Both the position numbers and the translations under genes were made by a program. From Acidobacterium sp. (GTDB lineage: Bacteria > Acidobacteriota > Vicinamibacteria > Vicinamibacterales > UBA2999), in contig NSIL01000007.1 in assembly GCA_002737365.1 (NCBI GenBank), positions 56,400 through 120,399 on the forward strand: a stretch of DNA of 64,000 bases, read 5' to 3'. Under the pieces are notes generated by a model. That model was not told the origin of the DNA. It was given only the letters and a program-made list of their open reading frames with translations, and made no database searches. Shown one piece after another: positions 9,634-20,226 of the stretch; the first letter of the stretch is position 1, and every line of letters starts with the position of its first letter.

Positions 9634-10521
9634 TTAGTGTTTCAGGAGTCGCGCTTCGATGTCCGGCAGCGCCGCCATCATCACATCACCCACCGTCTGC
9701 AGGCTGCGTGCGGAGACGGCCTCGAGCGTGTCCTGTGCCGTGTGCCAGGCGGGGTAGTCGAGATCGATGATGTCGACCGACGGGATGCCCGCCTTGAGGA
9801 AGTGCATGTGGTCGTCTTCCACCGCCATCGACTCGTTGATGAAGCTGGCCTGGTGGCCCAGGCGACGGGCGGTGTTCCAGATGATGTCGGTGAGCCACGG
9901 CGTGGACGTGGCTTCGCGCCGGATGTTCAACTGGCGATCGCCGACCATGTCGAGCAGGATCATCGCCTGCAGTGACTTCAGCGTGCCGGTCTGGCGCGCG
10001 ACCGCCACGTAGTGGCGGCTGCCATAAGTGTGGTCGGGGTCGTGCCACTCTCCGGTAGCCTCTTCGCCGTCGAGGAACAGCAGTTCGATGGTGAAGGGCA
10101 GCTGCCGGCGCGCCTTGATCACGCGGGCCATCTCCAGCAGCGTCGCGGTGCTCGAGGCGCCGTCGCTGGCGCCGACAAAGCGGAATTCCCGGAACAGCTT
10201 GGTGTCGAAGTGGCTGGCCAGAATGATGCGGTCGGGCCGCTGGCCGGGGATGGTCGCGATCAGGTTGACCATCTTGATCGGTCCGATCGGCGTGGTCGCT
10301 TCCCACGACTGCTCGACGGTCTTGAGGCCGATGGCGGCGAGCGTCCTGGTGATGTACGCGCGGTTCTTGAGGTTGCCCGCCGACCCTGCCGGCCGCGGAC
10401 CGATGGCGACCTGCTGGCGCAGATGCTCCCAGGCCCTGGTGCTGTCGAACACTTCCGGCGCCCGAGCCGAGGCCGCCGCCGAGGCCAGCCACGCGAGCGC
10501 CAGAATGAGCGGCCGCATCAT
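9634..10521 (-). CDS. M28 metallohydrolase, glutaminyl-peptide cyclotransferase-like
   Basis: 295 residues from the paired ATG codons at 10521/10518, which precede a signal peptide (cleavage near ASARA). An upstream in-frame start would overlap gltA by about 100 bp and is rejected. The zinc-binding order of M28/QC enzymes is visible: SHFDTK, GASDGAS, LDGEEA, LDMVGD and the closing AWHTAQDT. The details DGEEATGEW, YGSRHY and IPSVDIIDLDYPAWHT match the QPCT branch more than aminopeptidases. QC enzymes convert N-terminal Gln to pyroglutamate on exported proteins. It follows gltA by 8 bp and is the last gene of the long minus-strand run. Confidence 0.8.
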   Translation of the reverse strand: MMRPLILALAWLASAAASARAPEVFDSTRAWEHLRQQVAIGPRPAGSAGNLKNRAYITRTLAAIGLKTVEQSWEATTPIGPIKMVNLIATIPGQRPDRIILASHFDTKLFREFRFVGASDGASSTATLLEMARVIKARRQLPFTIELLFLDGEEATGEWHDPDHTYGSRHYVAVARQTGTLKSLQAMILLDMVGDRQLNIRREATSTPWLTDIIWNTARRLGHQASFINESMAVEDDHMHFLKAGIPSVDIIDLDYPAWHTAQDTLEAVSARSLQTVGDVMMAALPDIEARLLKH

Positions 10522-10529
10522 CACTCCAT

Positions 10530-11813
10530 TTACCGTTGGGTCATCGGCACGTAGGTCCGGGTCTGCGCGCCCTCGTAAATCTGCTTGGGGCGCGCGATCT
10601 TCGTTTCCGGATCGAGCAGCATCTCTTCCCACTGCGCCACCCAGCCAACCGTGCGGGCGATCGCGAACAGGACCGCGAACATCTCGACCGGAAACCCCAT
10701 GGCCTGGTAGATCAGCCCGGAGTAGAAGTCGACGTTCGGGTAGAGCTTACGGCTGACGAAGTACTCGTCTTCCAGCGCGATGCGCTCGAGTTCCAATGCG
10801 ATGTCGAGCAACGGGTTCTTGCCGGTCACTTCGAACACCTCGTAGGCCGTGCGCTTGATGATCTTCGCGCGCGGGTCGTACGACTTGTAGACACGGTGGC
10901 CAAAGCCCATCAAGCGGCCTTCGCCGGCCTTGACCTTCTTGATGAAGGCGGGAATGTGGTCCACCGAGCCGATCTCCTTCAGCATGCGCAGCACGGCTTC
11001 GTTGGCGCCGCCGTGCAGCGGGCCGTAGAGTGCGGCGGCCGCGCCGGCCAGGGCCGAAAACGGGTCGACGTTCGAACTGCCGATCGCGCGCATGGCGCTG
11101 GTGGAGCAGTTCTGTTCGTGGTCGGCGTGCAGGATGAACAGCACGTCGAGCGCGCGCTCAAGCGCGGGGTTGGGCTGGTACTTGACCTCGGTCATCTTGA
11201 ACAGCATGTTCAGGAAGTTGCCGGTGAAGCTGAGGTCGTTGTCGGGATAGACGTACGGCCGGCCGGTGCTGTGGCGATAGGCGTAGGCGGCCACGGTCGG
11301 CGTCTTAGCGATCAGGCGGAGAATCTGCTTCTGCCGCGACTCGGCGTTGAAGATCTGCTTGCCGTCCGGGTAGAACGTCGACATCGCGCCGACGGTGCTG
11401 ATGAACACGCCCATGGGGTGGGCGTCATAGGTAAAGCCCTCCATGAACTTCTTGATGTTCTCGTGCACCATGGTGTGCATGGTGATCTTGTTGGTCCACT
11501 CGGCGAGCTGGTGCTGGTTCGGCAGTTCGCCGGAGAGAATCAGGTAGGCCGTTTCGAGATAGGTGCTGCTCTCGGCCAACTGCTCGATTGGGTATCCCCG
11601 ATACCTCAGGATGCCCTGGTCGCCGTCAATGAACGTGATCTTGCTTTTGCACGCCGCGGTGTTCATGAACGCCGGGTCGTAGGTGCACAACCCCGGGTCG
11701 TCGCCGCCGGTCGTAATCTTCTTCAGGTCGGTGGCGCGGATGGCGCCTTCCGAGATCGGGACCTCGTAGGTCTTCCCGGTTCGGTTATCGGTAATGGAGA
11801 GCGTTTCAAGCAT
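10530..11813 (-). CDS. gltA: Citrate synthase
   Basis: 427 residues from the ATG at 11813; an upstream TTG would add four residues. Catalytic motifs of type II (hexameric) citrate synthase are clear: the first His in GPLHGGANE, the second in MGFGHRVYK, and the conserved Asp region further on. CTYDPAFMNTAACKSKIT and the N-terminal all-beta region match the Gram-negative NADH-sensitive type. It makes citrate from oxaloacetate and acetyl-CoA for the TCA cycle. It lies 46 bp downstream of phoU on the same strand and may receive read-through from the pst operon, an unusual pairing. Confidence 0.95.
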   Translation of the reverse strand: MLETLSITDNRTGKTYEVPISEGAIRATDLKKITTGGDDPGLCTYDPAFMNTAACKSKITFIDGDQGILRYRGYPIEQLAESSTYLETAYLILSGELPNQHQLAEWTNKITMHTMVHENIKKFMEGFTYDAHPMGVFISTVGAMSTFYPDGKQIFNAESRQKQILRLIAKTPTVAAYAYRHSTGRPYVYPDNDLSFTGNFLNMLFKMTEVKYQPNPALERALDVLFILHADHEQNCSTSAMRAIGSSNVDPFSALAGAAAALYGPLHGGANEAVLRMLKEIGSVDHIPAFIKKVKAGEGRLMGFGHRVYKSYDPRAKIIKRTAYEVFEVTGKNPLLDIALELERIALEDEYFVSRKLYPNVDFYSGLIYQAMGFPVEMFAVLFAIARTVGWVAQWEEMLLDPETKIARPKQIYEGAQTRTYVPMTQR

Positions 11814-11859
11814 AGGATGACCCAACTCAGTCTACGATCATCAGCCCATCGGCGTCACG

Positions 11860-12542
11860 TTATTCAGCCTTCGGCGCCCCTGGGCCGGTGTGGCGAACGT
11901 CCTTGGCCGACAGGATGAAGATGACGTCCTCGGCCACGTTGGTGGCGTGGTCGCCAATGCGCTCGAGGTGGCGGGAAATCAGAATCAGGTCCAGGGCCGG
12001 CTCAATGGTGGCAGGGTTCTCCAACATGTAGGTGAGCAGTTCACGGAAAATCTGGGTCTTGAGGGCGTCGAGGGTGTCATCGGCCGCCAGCACCGCTTCG
12101 GCCAGGGCGGTGTCGCGGCGCACGAAGGCATCCAGGGCGTCGCGCAGCATCGATTGCGCCAGTTCGCCCATCCGCGGGATGTCAATCAGCGGCTTGACTG
12201 GCGCGTGTCGCAGGTAGCGCTTGCCGGCCTCGGCGATGTTGATGGCCAGGTCGCCGACGCGCTCAAGGTCGGTGTTGATTTTCACGGCAGCGACAATCAC
12301 CCGCAGGTCGGCCGCCATCGGCTGGTGCAGGGCCAGCAGCTTGAAGCAACGGTCGTCGAGCTCGATGTGCAGGTCGTTGATGGGCTGGTCGCCGGCCAGC
12401 ACGGCGTCGAGCGCCGAGCCGTCGCGATCCATCAGGCCGCGGACCGATTCGCGCACCCGCTCTTCGGACAGGCCGCCCATGGTCAGCAGGCGCTGCTTCA
12501 GCGAATCGAGTTCGTCCTGGAAATGTCGAAACACGCGCTCCA

Positions 12543-12543
<1 letters not shown>
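11860..12543 (-). CDS. phoU: Phosphate-specific transport accessory protein PhoU
   Basis: 227 residues from the ATG at 12543, whose A is shared with the pstB stop (TAATG), a sign of translational coupling. Two PhoU three-helix repeats are visible, each with the E/DxxxD metal-binding pattern: KINTDLERVGDLAINIAE and SRHLERIGDHATNVAED. PhoU links the Pst transporter to the PhoR kinase and represses the Pho regulon when phosphate is plentiful. It is the fifth pst-locus gene after pstS, pstC, pstA and pstB. PhoR and PhoB are encoded about 25 kb away in this window. Confidence 0.95.
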
Positions 12544-13375
<832 letters not shown>

Positions 13376-13379
<4 letters not shown>

Positions 13380-14218
13380 GCCCGCCCCCGGCGCTGTTGG
13401 CGGTCGCGAACCACGATCGCGATAGCGTTCATCGAGAGTAGCAGCACCATAAGGACAAGAATACCAGCGGCGGCGTTCGCCTTGAACTCGGGTTGCGGCC
13501 GCGACACCCAGTTGAACACCTGGATCGGCAGCACCGTGAACTTCGACCAGATTCCGTCGGGCGCGAACGGAATATACGTGAGCGCGCCAATCGTGATGAG
13601 CGGCGCGGTTTCGCCAATGGCGCGTGACAGCGCCAGAATCAGCCCGGTCAGCACACCCGGCAGCGCCATCGGCAACACCTGATTCCAGATGGTCTGCCAC
13701 TTGGTGGCGCCGAGCGCATACGAGCCTTCGCGAATGGTGTTGGGCACCGTCCGCAGCGCTTCGCGGGTCGACATAATCACGACCGGCAAGGCCAGCAGCG
13801 CCAGGGTCGCCGCGCCGGCCATCACGCTCTGGCCCATGGCCATCAGCCGCACGAACAGTCCCAGGCCCAGCAGGCCGTAGATAATCGACGGCACCGCCGC
13901 CAGGTTTGAGATGTTGAGCTCAATGAAGCGCGCCGTCCGGCTGCGCGAGCCGTATTCCTCAAGATAAATCGCCGCCGCGACCCCCGCTGGCAGCGCCAGG
14001 GCACCGGTCAGGGCAATCACCCAGATGCTGCCCATCAGCGCATGATAGACGCCGGCGTTCTCGGCGTTGCGCGAGGCGATGTTGGTGAGAAACTGCCAGC
14101 TGAGGCGCGAGCCGCCGTCCGACACGAGGTCGAAGACCAGCGCCGCCAGTGCGGCGAGTGCCACCAGCAGGGCCCCGAGCGACACGAACTCGAAGATGAC
14201 ATCCGCGTGCTTCCTCAT
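13376..14218 (-). CDS. pstA: Phosphate ABC transporter permease PstA
   Basis: 280 residues with about six membrane helices. The EAA-type cytoplasmic loop, [27 protein letters not shown], interacts with PstB. The N-terminal part faces the periplasm. The start overlaps pstC by 4 bp and the stop overlaps pstB by 4 bp, so the three genes are translationally coupled. Confidence 0.95.
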
Positions 14219-15096
14219 GCGTATTCCTCGCGAAAACGCTCGCGCAGCCAGGTGCTGAACAGGTTGAGGCCGAACGTCATCACGAACAGCAGCATGCCGA
14301 CCGCAAAGATGGTGCGGTATTCGATCGTGCCCTGCGGCGTGTCACCAAGCGACACCTGGACGATGTAGGCGGTCATGGTCTCAATGGGCACGAACGGATT
14401 GCCGGTCAGGCGCGGCTGCTGGCCGGCGGCAATCGCGACGATCATCGTCTCGCCAATCGCGCGTGACACGGCCAGGATGAAGGCGGCGGTAATGCCCGAG
14501 AAGGCGGCCGGCACCACCACCTTGAGCGCCGTCTGCATGCGCGTCGCGCCGAGCGCATACGAACCCTCGCGAAGGCCCTGGGGCACCGCGCGCATCGCGT
14601 CCTCCGAGAGCGACGACACCAGCGGCAGAATCATCAATCCCATGACCAGGCCAGGGCTGAGGGCGTTGAAGCCAGACAGGGTGGGGAAGATCTGCTGCAG
14701 GAGCGGTGTCACGAACGTCAGGGCGAAGTAGCCGTAGACCACGGTGGGCACGCCGGCCAGAATTTCGAGCACCGGCTTGACGATGCGGCGGAAGCCGCTC
14801 GGTGAGTATTCGCTCAGGTAGATGGCCGAGAGCAGGCCCATGGGCAAGGCCACGACCATGGCGATGCTTGACACCAGCATGGTGCCGACCACCAGCGGTA
14901 GCACGCCGAACTTCTGGTTCGAGAAGAGCGGCGTCCACTCGGTACCGGTCAGGAAGTCGAGCACCGGTACTTCGCGCAGAAACTCGTAGGTTTCAAACGC
15001 CAGCACGGCGATGATGCCGCCGGTCGTCAGTAGCGAGAGCGCTGCACACAGGAACAGCGCCCGCTCGATGATCCATTCGAGCGTCCGAGTGGTCAT
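14215..15096 (-). CDS. pstC: Phosphate ABC transporter permease PstC
   Basis: 293 residues with six predicted membrane helices. The EAA loop [23 protein letters not shown] lies in the second half. A periplasmic segment of the form [13 protein letters not shown], typical of PstC, is near residue 45. It starts 9 bp after the pstS stop and its stop overlaps pstA. It is the second permease subunit of the Pst importer. Confidence 0.95.
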   Translation of the reverse strand: MTTRTLEWIIERALFLCAALSLLTTGGIIAVLAFETYEFLREVPVLDFLTGTEWTPLFSNQKFGVLPLVVGTMLVSSIAMVVALPMGLLSAIYLSEYSPSGFRRIVKPVLEILAGVPTVVYGYFALTFVTPLLQQIFPTLSGFNALSPGLVMGLMILPLVSSLSEDAMRAVPQGLREGSYALGATRMQTALKVVVPAAFSGITAAFILAVSRAIGETMIVAIAAGQQPRLTGNPFVPIETMTAYIVQVSLGDTPQGTIEYRTIFAVGMLLFVMTFGLNLFSTWLRERFREEYA

Positions 15097-15105
15097 GCCG
15101 CCGCG

Positions 15106-16179
15106 CTACTGCGCGCGTTCCTTGTTGAGCAACTGGTCGATGGTGACGCCAACCGTGTTCTGTCCCGAAAACACCGAACCGGTGTGGCGCTTGGCGAAGC
15201 GGTCAGAGACCATCCCGTAAATCTCCGGGCCGAGGCCCACGTAGTTCACCTCGCGGACGAGCGTCTCGGCGTTCTTCATGTAAAACTCAACGAACTGCTG
15301 CACTTCCGGACGGTCGGCAGCTTTCTTCGAGACGTAGATGAACACCGGCCGCGACAACGGCTGGTAGCTGCCGATCTTGATGGTCTCCGGCGACGGCAGC
15401 ACGGCCCCCGCGCCGTTGTCGGCCTTGTCATCGTCGACCGGCACCAGCTTGAGGCGCGCGGCGTTTTCTTCGTAGTAGGCGAAGGGCAGGAAGCCGATCG
15501 CCAGCTCGTCGTTGCTGATGCCCTGCACCAGCACGTTATCGTCTTCGCTCGAGGTGAAGTCGCCGCGGCTGGCCTTGGCCTTGCCGTTGATCGCTTCGGT
15601 GAAATAGTCGTAGGTGCCGGAATCAACGCCGGCACCAAACAGATGAATCTCGCGATCTGGCCAGGAGGCGCGAATCTGGTTCCACTTGGTGACCTTGCCC
15701 TGTGCCTCCGGCGCCCACAGCGTCTTCAGCTCGGCCACCGTGATCTTGTCGGCCCAGGCCGCCTTCGGATTCACGGTGATGGCAATGCCGTCGTAGGCCA
15801 CCGGCATCTCGATGAACTCGATGCCGGTCTTGCCGCAGGCGGCCACTTCGCTGGCGCTAATCGGCCGCGAGGCATCAGCGATGTCGATCTCGCCGCGGCA
15901 GAACTTCTGGAAGCCCCCGCCCGTACCGGAGATGCCGACGGTCACGTTCACGCCCGCGGTAGCTTTCTGGAACTCCTCCGCGACAGCCTCGCTGATCGGA
16001 AATACCGTGCTGGACCCGTCAAGCGTCACGAGGGTCGTGCCTCCCGATGAGGACGCGCCACTGGAATTGGCCCCGCCGCCACAGGCAGCCAGCGCAAACA
16101 CCAGCGCCACGACTGACGCAAGACTGACGACAGGCTTGCCCTGAGGCAGCGAAACAAGTCGAATGGGTAACAGCAACAT
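15106..16179 (-). CDS. pstS: Periplasmic phosphate-binding lipoprotein PstS
   Basis: 357 residues. A signal peptide ends in a lipobox (LAACGG), so the protein is probably membrane-anchored, then a Ser/Gly-rich linker. The binding-protein core starts at [18 protein letters not shown], with phosphate contacts in the GSST and SGTGGGF loops, DASRPIS, and the later [10 protein letters not shown] loop. These match the PstS/SphX family. It begins 5 bp downstream of the ppx stop, which implies cotranscription, yet a direct repeat resembling a Pho box (16222-16242) lies inside the 3' end of ppx and may give pst its own promoter. Confidence 0.95.
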   Translation of the reverse strand: MLLLPIRLVSLPQGKPVVSLASVVALVFALAACGGGANSSGASSSGGTTLVTLDGSSTVFPISEAVAEEFQKATAGVNVTVGISGTGGGFQKFCRGEIDIADASRPISASEVAACGKTGIEFIEMPVAYDGIAITVNPKAAWADKITVAELKTLWAPEAQGKVTKWNQIRASWPDREIHLFGAGVDSGTYDYFTEAINGKAKASRGDFTSSEDDNVLVQGISNDELAIGFLPFAYYEENAARLKLVPVDDDKADNGAGAVLPSPETIKIGSYQPLSRPVFIYVSKKAADRPEVQQFVEFYMKNAETLVREVNYVGLGPEIYGMVSDRFAKRHTGSVFSGQNTVGVTIDQLLNKERAQ

Positions 16180-16184
16180 AGTCC

Positions 16185-17792
16185 CTAGCGTATGCGCCGG
16201 GGGTTTCGAGGCAGTTTCTGGCGTGTTAATTCCGTGTTAACGGCCTTCAGTCCCTTGCGATAGGGTGCTTTCTCAATTCGGATCCTGCGTCCCAGCGCTT
16301 CTTCGAGAGCCTTGGCCTGCTTGTGCGCGGCCCAGACTTCCAGTTCGGCATCACCAACCGCTTGCACCTTGATGCGGATCTCGCCCAGGCGCTCGCGCAT
16401 TTCAATGCCGCGGACGACGCCGTGACGGCTGCGGTCGAGCGTCTCGGCGAGGCGGAGCAACGCTGACAGGATCTCGACCGTGCGGCGGAGGGGCTTGCTC
16501 AAGTCCTCCTGACCCGGATGGTCGTCCTTCGGCGTGGCGCGCCGGTGATACCGCGTCACGAGTGCCATGATCTCGATCTCGTCCGGCTCGAAGCCGCGCA
16601 GGTCGCCGTTTTTGATCAGGTAATGCGAATGGCGATGATGCTTCTCGTAGCTGATGTGGTTGCCGATGTCGTGCAGGAACCCGGCATACTCCAGCCACTC
16701 GCGCTCGCGGTCGCTCAGGCCATGAATCCGCTTCGTGAAGTCGAACATCGTCAGCGCCAGCGCCGCGACCTGGCGTGAGTGCTCGGCTTCCCAACTGCAA
16801 CGCTCGGCCAGCTCGATCACCGAGCGGCGGCGGACATCGGGGTAGCGATCAACCCGCGCGATGTGCTTGCGATGGCCGTGGATGTAGTCAAGGAGCACGC
16901 CCTCGCGCAGGGCGAGATCGCACAACGTGATCTCGTCGGCGCCGAGCCGCCGCAGGATGGTGTCGAGCAAAATCGCGCCCGCCACCATCAGGTCCGCGCG
17001 CCGCGGGTCCTGGCCGGGCAGGTGCATCCGCTGTTCGAGCGTCATGTCGACGACGGCCTTGCGCAGCTTCCGCAGGCTCTTCGCCGGCACCCGCAAGTTG
17101 CGGACCTCGGTCGGCGCGATGCCTCGGTCGACGGCCGTGGCGACGGTGCCGAGCGAGAGGATGGTGCCCGACGTGCCGATGACTCGGTCGTAACCGGCCG
17201 CGACGATCGTCTCGAGATAGCGGTCGGCCTGCTCGCTGATGAACGCTACCATCTTGCGTTCGTCGCGGCTGGCGATGGGGTCGGAATCCGCGTAGCGTTC
17301 CGTCAATCGGATCACGCCCATCTTGAAGCTGCGCGCGAACTCGATCTCACGGCCGGTGCCGCGCGTGATCTCCACGCTGCCGCCGCCAATGTCGATGACG
17401 ACGGCCGGCTTGGGGGTGTCGACCCCGTAGACCGCCGCCAGGTGGATCAGCCGCGCTTCTTCCGTGCCCGTGATCAGCCGCGCGCGGATGCCCGTCTTGC
17501 GTTCAATCGCCTTGAGAAACGCGCCGCCGTTCTCGGCTTCGCGCGTGGCGCTGGTGGCCACCGCCAGGATCTCGTCGACCTGATGGGAGGTGGCCAGCCG
17601 CTGGAACTTCGACAACGCCTGCAGCGCGGCGGTCATCGATTCCGGTGTCAGTCTCTTGCCGTCAAGGCCGCCGGCGCCGAGCCGGACCATTTCTTTCTCG
17701 CGATCGACGACTTCAAATGAAAAATCAGGGCGTACGCGAACCACGATCATATGGACCGAGTTGGTACCGATATCGATGGCAGCTAAGCGCAT
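16185..17792 (-). CDS. ppx: Ppx/GppA exopolyphosphatase with C-terminal HD domain
   Basis: 535 residues. The N-terminal actin/HSP70-fold phosphatase contains DIGTNSVHMIVV, VIDIGGGSVE and GTSGTILSLG. The C-terminal half carries an HD-type domain (ALALTMFDFTKR ... GFLHDIGNHISYEKHHRHS). The architecture equals E. coli Ppx/GppA: it hydrolyses polyphosphate or pppGpp to release phosphate. Its position directly upstream of pstS, with a divergent CHAD gene 41 bp away, joins phosphate uptake with polyphosphate turnover. It could be GppA-like in substrate choice; sequence alone does not decide. Confidence 0.92.
   Translation of the reverse strand: MRLAAIDIGTNSVHMIVVRVRPDFSFEVVDREKEMVRLGAGGLDGKRLTPESMTAALQALSKFQRLATSHQVDEILAVATSATREAENGGAFLKAIERKTGIRARLITGTEEARLIHLAAVYGVDTPKPAVVIDIGGGSVEITRGTGREIEFARSFKMGVIRLTERYADSDPIASRDERKMVAFISEQADRYLETIVAAGYDRVIGTSGTILSLGTVATAVDRGIAPTEVRNLRVPAKSLRKLRKAVVDMTLEQRMHLPGQDPRRADLMVAGAILLDTILRRLGADEITLCDLALREGVLLDYIHGHRKHIARVDRYPDVRRRSVIELAERCSWEAEHSRQVAALALTMFDFTKRIHGLSDREREWLEYAGFLHDIGNHISYEKHHRHSHYLIKNGDLRGFEPDEIEIMALVTRYHRRATPKDDHPGQEDLSKPLRRTVEILSALLRLAETLDRSRHGVVRGIEMRERLGEIRIKVQAVGDAELEVWAAHKQAKALEEALGRRIRIEKAPYRKGLKAVNTELTRQKLPRNPRRIR
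16222..16242 (+). promoter_or_regulatory. Pho-box-like direct repeat upstream of pstS
   Basis: CGTGTTAATTC and CGTGTTAACGG are tandem with exact 11-bp spacing (16222 and 16233). They end about 43 bp upstream of the pstS start, inside the 3' end of ppx. GTTAATTC is shared with two other Pho-associated sites. The repeat reads on the plus strand, opposite to pst. Confidence 0.4.
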
Positions 17793-17813
17793 GGAAAACC
17801 AGGGCCGACGTAT

Positions 17814-17828
17814 GATTAGGGGCTAATC
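17814..17828. promoter_or_regulatory. Inverted repeat between divergent ppx and CHAD genes
   Basis: GATTAG-GGG-CTAATC is a perfect 6-bp dyad within the 41 bp separating the two divergent start codons. It must lie inside both 5' leaders or promoters. It could be an operator for shared control of polyphosphate genes; no matching regulator is identified. Confidence 0.35.
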
Positions 17829-17833
17829 CTAGC

Positions 17834-18721
17834 ATGGAGCGTTCAACCCTCTCGGTCGCTATTCTTCGACAACGTCTCGTCTCGCTGCTGGCCGCCATGC
17901 CCGCGGCGCAGTCGGGCGATGAAACCTCGGTGCACCAGGCGCGTGTGGCGTCGCGGCGGCTGCGCGGCGCCCTGCCAATGTTGAGCGCCCGCGCCGATGC
18001 CGATGCGCTGGACCGGGTCAACCGCCGCGTGCGGCGCATCACCCGCGCCCTGGGGCCGGTGCGCGAACTGGATGTCGCGCTGCTGTTGCTGAGCGAGCTC
18101 GAAAGCCGGGGCGCAGCGTCGGCGACGGCGATTGGCCGCGTGCGCGCCGCCGTCACGGCGGAGCGGTTGAAGCGCCGCCGCGACATGCTCGACGAGATCA
18201 CGCCGGCTCGACTCAACAAGTTGCGGAAACGCCTGGTCGACGTCGCCGCCCCACGCCGGAGCGCCATCGAGCCGGGGGACACCCTGTTAGCGGCGGCGGC
18301 CCGGTCGGGTAGCCACGCGCGCAAGTTGCGCGCGGCCATTGAACGCGCCGGCGGCATTTATTTGCCCGAGCGGCTGCACCGTGTCCGCATCGAAGCCAAG
18401 AAGTTGCGCTATGCGCTCGAGGTTCAGCGCGAGCTGGCCCACTCGCGGTCGTGGGCGCACCTGGGTCGCCTGAAGATTCAACAGGACTTGCTCGGTCGCA
18501 TGCACGACCTGGAAATGCTGATCGACCGGGCTCGCGCGGTGCAGTCGGTACTGGCCGGCCGCAATCGACGCGGCGTCTCCGAGCTGGACGCATTGATTCG
18601 CCGGCTCGAGGAGGAGTGCCGCGAAGGGCACGCTTCCTACCTGCAGACGCGACCGGCGCTGCTGAAACTGTGCGACGCCGTGACCGCCGCCGCCGGACAA
18701 TCTTGCTCGAACGCCGCATAG
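17834..18721 (+). CDS. CHAD-domain (polyphosphate-binding) protein
   Basis: 295 residues, all helical and rich in Arg and His. The CHAD signature is visible at the start, VHQARVASRRLRGAL, and again in the second repeat, LHRVRIEAKKLRYALEV. CHAD domains bind polyphosphate through conserved basic residues and often accompany SixA, Ppx or triphosphate tunnel metalloenzymes. Here it is divergent from ppx and 12 bp upstream of a SixA gene, which fits a polyphosphate-linked role. No CYTH domain is fused. Confidence 0.88.
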   Translation: MERSTLSVAILRQRLVSLLAAMPAAQSGDETSVHQARVASRRLRGALPMLSARADADALDRVNRRVRRITRALGPVRELDVALLLLSELESRGAASATAIGRVRAAVTAERLKRRRDMLDEITPARLNKLRKRLVDVAAPRRSAIEPGDTLLAAAARSGSHARKLRAAIERAGGIYLPERLHRVRIEAKKLRYALEVQRELAHSRSWAHLGRLKIQQDLLGRMHDLEMLIDRARAVQSVLAGRNRRGVSELDALIRRLEEECREGHASYLQTRPALLKLCDAVTAAAGQSCSNAA

Positions 18722-18733
18722 CCTCGGACAGTC

Positions 18734-19243
18734 ATGGCCGCCACCATAGAGATCTATCTCGTGCGTCACGGTGTTGCTGCCGAGCGCGGACCGAAATTCC
18801 CTGACGACCGCCTGCGCCCGCTGACCCCGGCCGGTGTCAGGAAGTTCGCCGAGTCCGTGCCTGGCCTGGGCGAACTGGGTGTGGTGCTCGACTTCGTGCT
18901 GACGAGCCCCCTCGAACGTGCTCGCGATACCGCCACGCTGCTGGCGGCGGGCTTGAAACCCAAGCCGGCGATTGTTGAAGTGGAGGCGCTCGCACCAGGC
19001 GGACGCTACCAGGCGGTCATCGAGGCGATCACGACACACGCGAAGCAGCATCGGCGGTTGGCGCTGGTTGGTCACGAGCCCGACCTCGGCGAGTTGGCGG
19101 CACGCCTGCTTGGGGCGCGCGGCACCGTGCAGTTCAAGAAGGGCGCGGTCTGCGCCATTGATGTGGACGGCGCGACGCCGGGCGGCCCAGGCACACTACG
19201 CTGGCTGCTGACCCCGAAAGCCCTGCGGGCCCTGGCGCCCTAG
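18734..19243 (+). CDS. SixA-like histidine phosphatase
   Basis: 169 residues of the histidine-phosphatase (RHG) superfamily. The catalytic His is in YLVRHGVAAERG; the second conserved segment is TSPLERARDTA, and the second His is in LVGHEPDLGEL. SixA removes phosphate from histidine on phosphotransfer proteins such as ArcB or NPr. In many acidobacteria SixA is encoded beside CHAD proteins, as here. The following lipid kinase begins at the base after its stop. Confidence 0.88.
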   Translation: MAATIEIYLVRHGVAAERGPKFPDDRLRPLTPAGVRKFAESVPGLGELGVVLDFVLTSPLERARDTATLLAAGLKPKPAIVEVEALAPGGRYQAVIEAITTHAKQHRRLALVGHEPDLGELAARLLGARGTVQFKKGAVCAIDVDGATPGGPGTLRWLLTPKALRALAP

Positions 19244-20137
19244 ATGCACGCCACCGTTATCATCAACCCAATCGCCGGCCCCGGCCGCTCGCGCACGCTC
19301 GACGCGTGTGCCGCGCTCGCGCGAACCACACTCGGCCGGGCCGGGTTCGACGTCAGTGTCTGCATCACCACCGGCCCGAAGGATGCCCAACGGTTTGCCA
19401 CCACGGCAGTCACCGCCGGCCATGAGCTGGTCGTGGCGTGGGGCGGTGACGGCACGGTGAACGGGGTTGGTGCTGCGCTCGCTGGGACGAAGGTCCCGCT
19501 GGCGATCATCCCTGGTGGCTCGGGCAACGGGCTGGCCCGGGATCTCGGGGTGCCGCTCGATGCGCCTTCAGCCTTCGAGTTGGCTGGGAGGGGCACGACC
19601 CGCTTGATCGATGCCGGTGAGTTGGACGGTGCGTTGTTCTTCAACGTCGCCGGCATTGGCTTGGACGCCAGCATCGCCGACCGCATGGCCTCGCCCGGCG
19701 CGCGGCGCGGGCTGCTGGGCTACGTGTTCGCCACGCTCAGCGAACTGCCGGCGTATCGGCCACGAGATTACACGATCGTGTTTCCGGGTGGTGAGGCGGC
19801 GCCAATCAGCTCGCCAGCGCTGTTCGTGGCGCTGGCCAATTCACGCCAATACGGCAACGGTGCGCAGATTGCGCCCCACGCGCTTCTCGATGACGGCAAG
19901 CTCGACATCGTCGTGGTGAGACCGCTGTCATTGGTGGGCGTGGCGTCGCGCATTCCGGCTTTCTTCAACGGCACGTTGAAGGCTGATGACAAGGTATTGA
20001 TGCGGACGGCTGCCGAGGCTGAGATCTCGTCGGCTCAGGACATTTGGTTCCATGTCGACGGCGAGCCCCGTCGAGGCGCCTCTAACGTCGTGCTGCGGAC
20101 GCGTCCACGGATACTCACGGTTCGAGTTAAGTCCTGA
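19244..20137 (+). CDS. Diacylglycerol-kinase-family lipid kinase
   Basis: 297 residues of the DAGK catalytic / YegS / BmrU family. The N-terminal INPIAGPGRS loop, the nucleotide-binding AWGGDGTVNGV and IIPGGSGNGLARDL, and the C-terminal HVDGEPRRG segment are all present. Members phosphorylate diacylglycerol or similar lipids and recycle membrane lipid intermediates. It starts immediately after sixA, so CHAD-sixA-lipid kinase is one operon. The exact substrate is unknown. Confidence 0.88.
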   Translation: MHATVIINPIAGPGRSRTLDACAALARTTLGRAGFDVSVCITTGPKDAQRFATTAVTAGHELVVAWGGDGTVNGVGAALAGTKVPLAIIPGGSGNGLARDLGVPLDAPSAFELAGRGTTRLIDAGELDGALFFNVAGIGLDASIADRMASPGARRGLLGYVFATLSELPAYRPRDYTIVFPGGEAAPISSPALFVALANSRQYGNGAQIAPHALLDDGKLDIVVVRPLSLVGVASRIPAFFNGTLKADDKVLMRTAAEAEISSAQDIWFHVDGEPRRGASNVVLRTRPRILTVRVKS

Positions 20138-20226
20138 TTGCTGCAGCAGTTCCCTCATTTGAACGAGAACTTGTTACCAAGAATTTACACCCGCGAAACT
20201 GGCGTTCGAGCCGACATCGAGGTGCG

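Noticed and set aside
10522..10632. Upstream start for the M28 protein
   Set aside because: It would overlap gltA by about 100 bp and precede the signal peptide with unrelated residues.
10536..11918. Plus-strand open frame opposite citrate synthase
   Set aside because: Citrate synthase motifs are on the minus strand; the plus frame has no recognisable structure.
13380..13700. N-terminal extension of PstB
   Set aside because: The 107 extra codons overlap pstA and are not homologous; the ATG at 13379 overlaps the pstA stop as usual.
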